Made by a program: the position numbers and the translations under genes. From contig CAZKTS010000382.1 in NCBI GenBank assembly GCA_964555735.1, positions 1 through 6,551 on the forward strand: 6,551 bases of DNA. Reading direction: 5' to 3'. Below the pieces are notes generated by a model, which was not told the DNA's origin, made no database searches, and worked only from the letters and a program-made list of their open reading frames with translations. How positions within the stretch are numbered: the stretch's first letter is position 1; every line of letters begins with the position of its first letter. This document shows positions 5,955 to 6,551 of the stretch, piece after piece. This DNA comes from CAZKTS01 sp964555735. Lineage in GTDB: Bacteria > Actinomycetota > Acidimicrobiia > IMCC26256 > PALSA-555.

Positions 5955-6320
5955 TCAGCATCCGAATCGGCACTCCTCGTGCACCTCGGCGCGCGCCCGG
6001 CCCGTGGCCGTGCCGCTCGTGCCGGTCAGCACCAGCGCGACCGTCACGGTGGGGCCGGTGCATCGACACGTCATGAGGCGCGCCCCGTTGGCGGCCGCGG
6101 TCTGGCGGGCCGCGGCTTCGGCCGCGCCGGCGCCCCGACCGAGGGCGAGCATGTCGGCCGCGGCCAGCGCAGCCGCGTCGGCCGCGGCGTCGGCACGGGC
6201 GCTGCTGACCGCGGCACCACCGAGTCGACCGACGGCCAGGCACACCGCGGCCGTGAGCACGACGCACCCGAGCATCACCACGGTGACCGACCCCCGTTCC
6301 GCGCCGACGCGATGCTTCAC
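5955..6320 (-). CDS. TadE-like small pseudopilin, helicase/secretion neighbourhood type
   Basis: A 121-residue exported protein resembling Rv3654c and the 'helicase/secretion neighborhood TadE-like' family (TIGR03816 from memory). Residues 1-10 are a short basic leader ending in ERG; the G10-S11 junction is a likely prepilin-peptidase site and the mature protein begins SVTVV. Residues 12-32 are the hydrophobic helix. An Ala-rich amphipathic stretch follows (ARADAAADAAALAAAD, 41-56), then a small beta part (TVTVALVL, 91-98). Cysteines C85, C87, C117 and C121 fall in the exported part and could form disulfides; the C-terminal tail EECRFGC is unusual. The GTG start at 6320 overlaps the upstream gene's stop (GTGA, 4 nt), so it is coupled to that gene. 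No in-frame start lies just upstream. Its role would be as a minor component of a Flp/Tad pilus or related secretion machine. Its stop abuts the helicase stop. Confidence 0.82.
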   Translation of the reverse strand: MKHRVGAERGSVTVVMLGCVVLTAAVCLAVGRLGGAAVSSARADAAADAAALAAADMLALGRGAGAAEAAARQTAAANGARLMTCRCTGPTVTVALVLTGTSGTATGRARAEVHEECRFGC

Positions 6321-6551
6321 CGCTCCACCCGCATCGACACCTCGGCCCGCAGGGACGGGTCGGGGAACAGCACGCCGACCAGGGGCAGGTCGGTGTGCGA
6401 CGTGAACGAAACGCTCACGGTGATCGGCTCACCGATGGCGGGCCGACCGCCGACGTCGACCGAGCTCCCCGGCAGCACCCGCTGGGCGGCGCGAACCGCG
6501 CGGCCCGGGTCCGGATCGACGCTCGCCGCCCGGGCGGCCTCACGCGCCGCG
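6317..6551 (-). CDS. TadE-like pseudopilin, C-terminal part (5' end outside the window)
   Basis: An open frame runs from the right edge to the TGA at 6319-6317, giving 77 residues with no stop. It begins AAREAARAASVDPDPGRA, which is the typical (A)REAARAA region just after the transmembrane helix of TadE proteins. It continues with a beta-rich part containing ITVSVSFTS and LPLVGVLFPDPS and ends RAEVSMRVER. The N-terminal helix and prepilin cleavage site must lie beyond base 6551. It overlaps the next TadE-like gene by 4 nt and matches the order seen in mycobacteria (Rv3655c then Rv3654c). Further Tad genes (TadA ATPase, TadB/TadC membrane proteins, Flp) are expected to the right. The product would be a minor pilin or assembly factor. 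Confidence 0.75.
   Translation of the reverse strand, partial: AAREAARAASVDPDPGRAVRAAQRVLPGSSVDVGGRPAIGEPITVSVSFTSHTDLPLVGVLFPDPSLRAEVSMRVER

Noticed and set aside
6093..6187. Four copies of GGCCGCGG within 95 bp
   Set aside because: They fall in the Ala-rich helix region of the TadE-like protein, where repeated GCC/GCG alanine codons explain them. Spacing is irregular, so this is not a repeat array.
5725..6405. 226-codon plus-strand frame spanning the helicase end and the TadE-like genes
   Set aside because: It is Ser/Arg/Ala/Thr-rich low-complexity sequence, crosses two real gene ends and overlaps well-supported genes in other frames.
1..6551. Search for a defence island, phage, transposon, CRISPR, tRNA or riboswitch
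   Set aside because: All coding space is taken by housekeeping-type or pilus genes, base composition looks uniform by eye, and I saw no terminal repeats, spacer arrays or RNA gene structures.

Overview
This window looks like an ordinary chromosomal segment of a high-GC Actinomycetota bacterium. The DNA is strongly GC-rich, with frequent GTG starts and nearly all stops TGA. Several gene families are ones I associate with actinobacteria: a CeoB/CeoC-type pair of TrkA proteins, a small stand-alone OB-fold protein, and a DUF1998 helicase next to TadE-like pilus genes. I cannot assign a genus; a deep-branching actinobacterial lineage such as Acidimicrobiia is possible but only a guess. I see no rRNA, tRNA, insertion sequence, CRISPR array, phage gene or recognisable defence system.

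Layout. Bases 1-91 are an intergenic leader with a strong hairpin, a possible -10 box, a 12-bp perfect palindrome and a clear Shine-Dalgarno sequence. Two TrkA-family K+ channel regulators (92-754 and 754-1419, +) form a translationally coupled pair. A convergent OB-fold protein follows (1450-1803, -). Its start faces a short divergent promoter region (1804-1850) with an excellent candidate leaderless promoter. From there three + strand genes are tightly packed: a proline-rich single-pass membrane protein with an extracytoplasmic domain of unknown function (1851-2717), an LCP (LytR-CpsA-Psr) family envelope protein (2720-3670), and a 759-residue SF2 DEAD/DEAH-type helicase with a C-terminal DUF1998 cysteine cluster (3675-5954). 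Its stop codon abuts the stop of a convergent TadE-like small pseudopilin (5955-6320, -). That gene overlaps by 4 nt a second TadE-like gene whose 5' part lies beyond the right edge (6317-6551, -).

How the genes fit together. The TrkA pair should sense NAD(H) or another nucleotide and gate a K+ transporter not encoded here. The proline-rich protein and the LCP protein are probably co-expressed and both point to the outer face of the membrane, suggesting a shared envelope role. The helicase is expected to act in DNA repair, and the TadE-like genes look like the end of a Flp/Tad pilus operon. Proximity of this helicase to Tad genes is a known but functionally unexplained actinobacterial arrangement (the 'helicase/secretion neighborhood' families), and it is the most interesting theme here. 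I did not find a clearly new system. The best leads are that neighbourhood, the unknown membrane protein paired with an atypical LCP protein, and the leaderless promoter.
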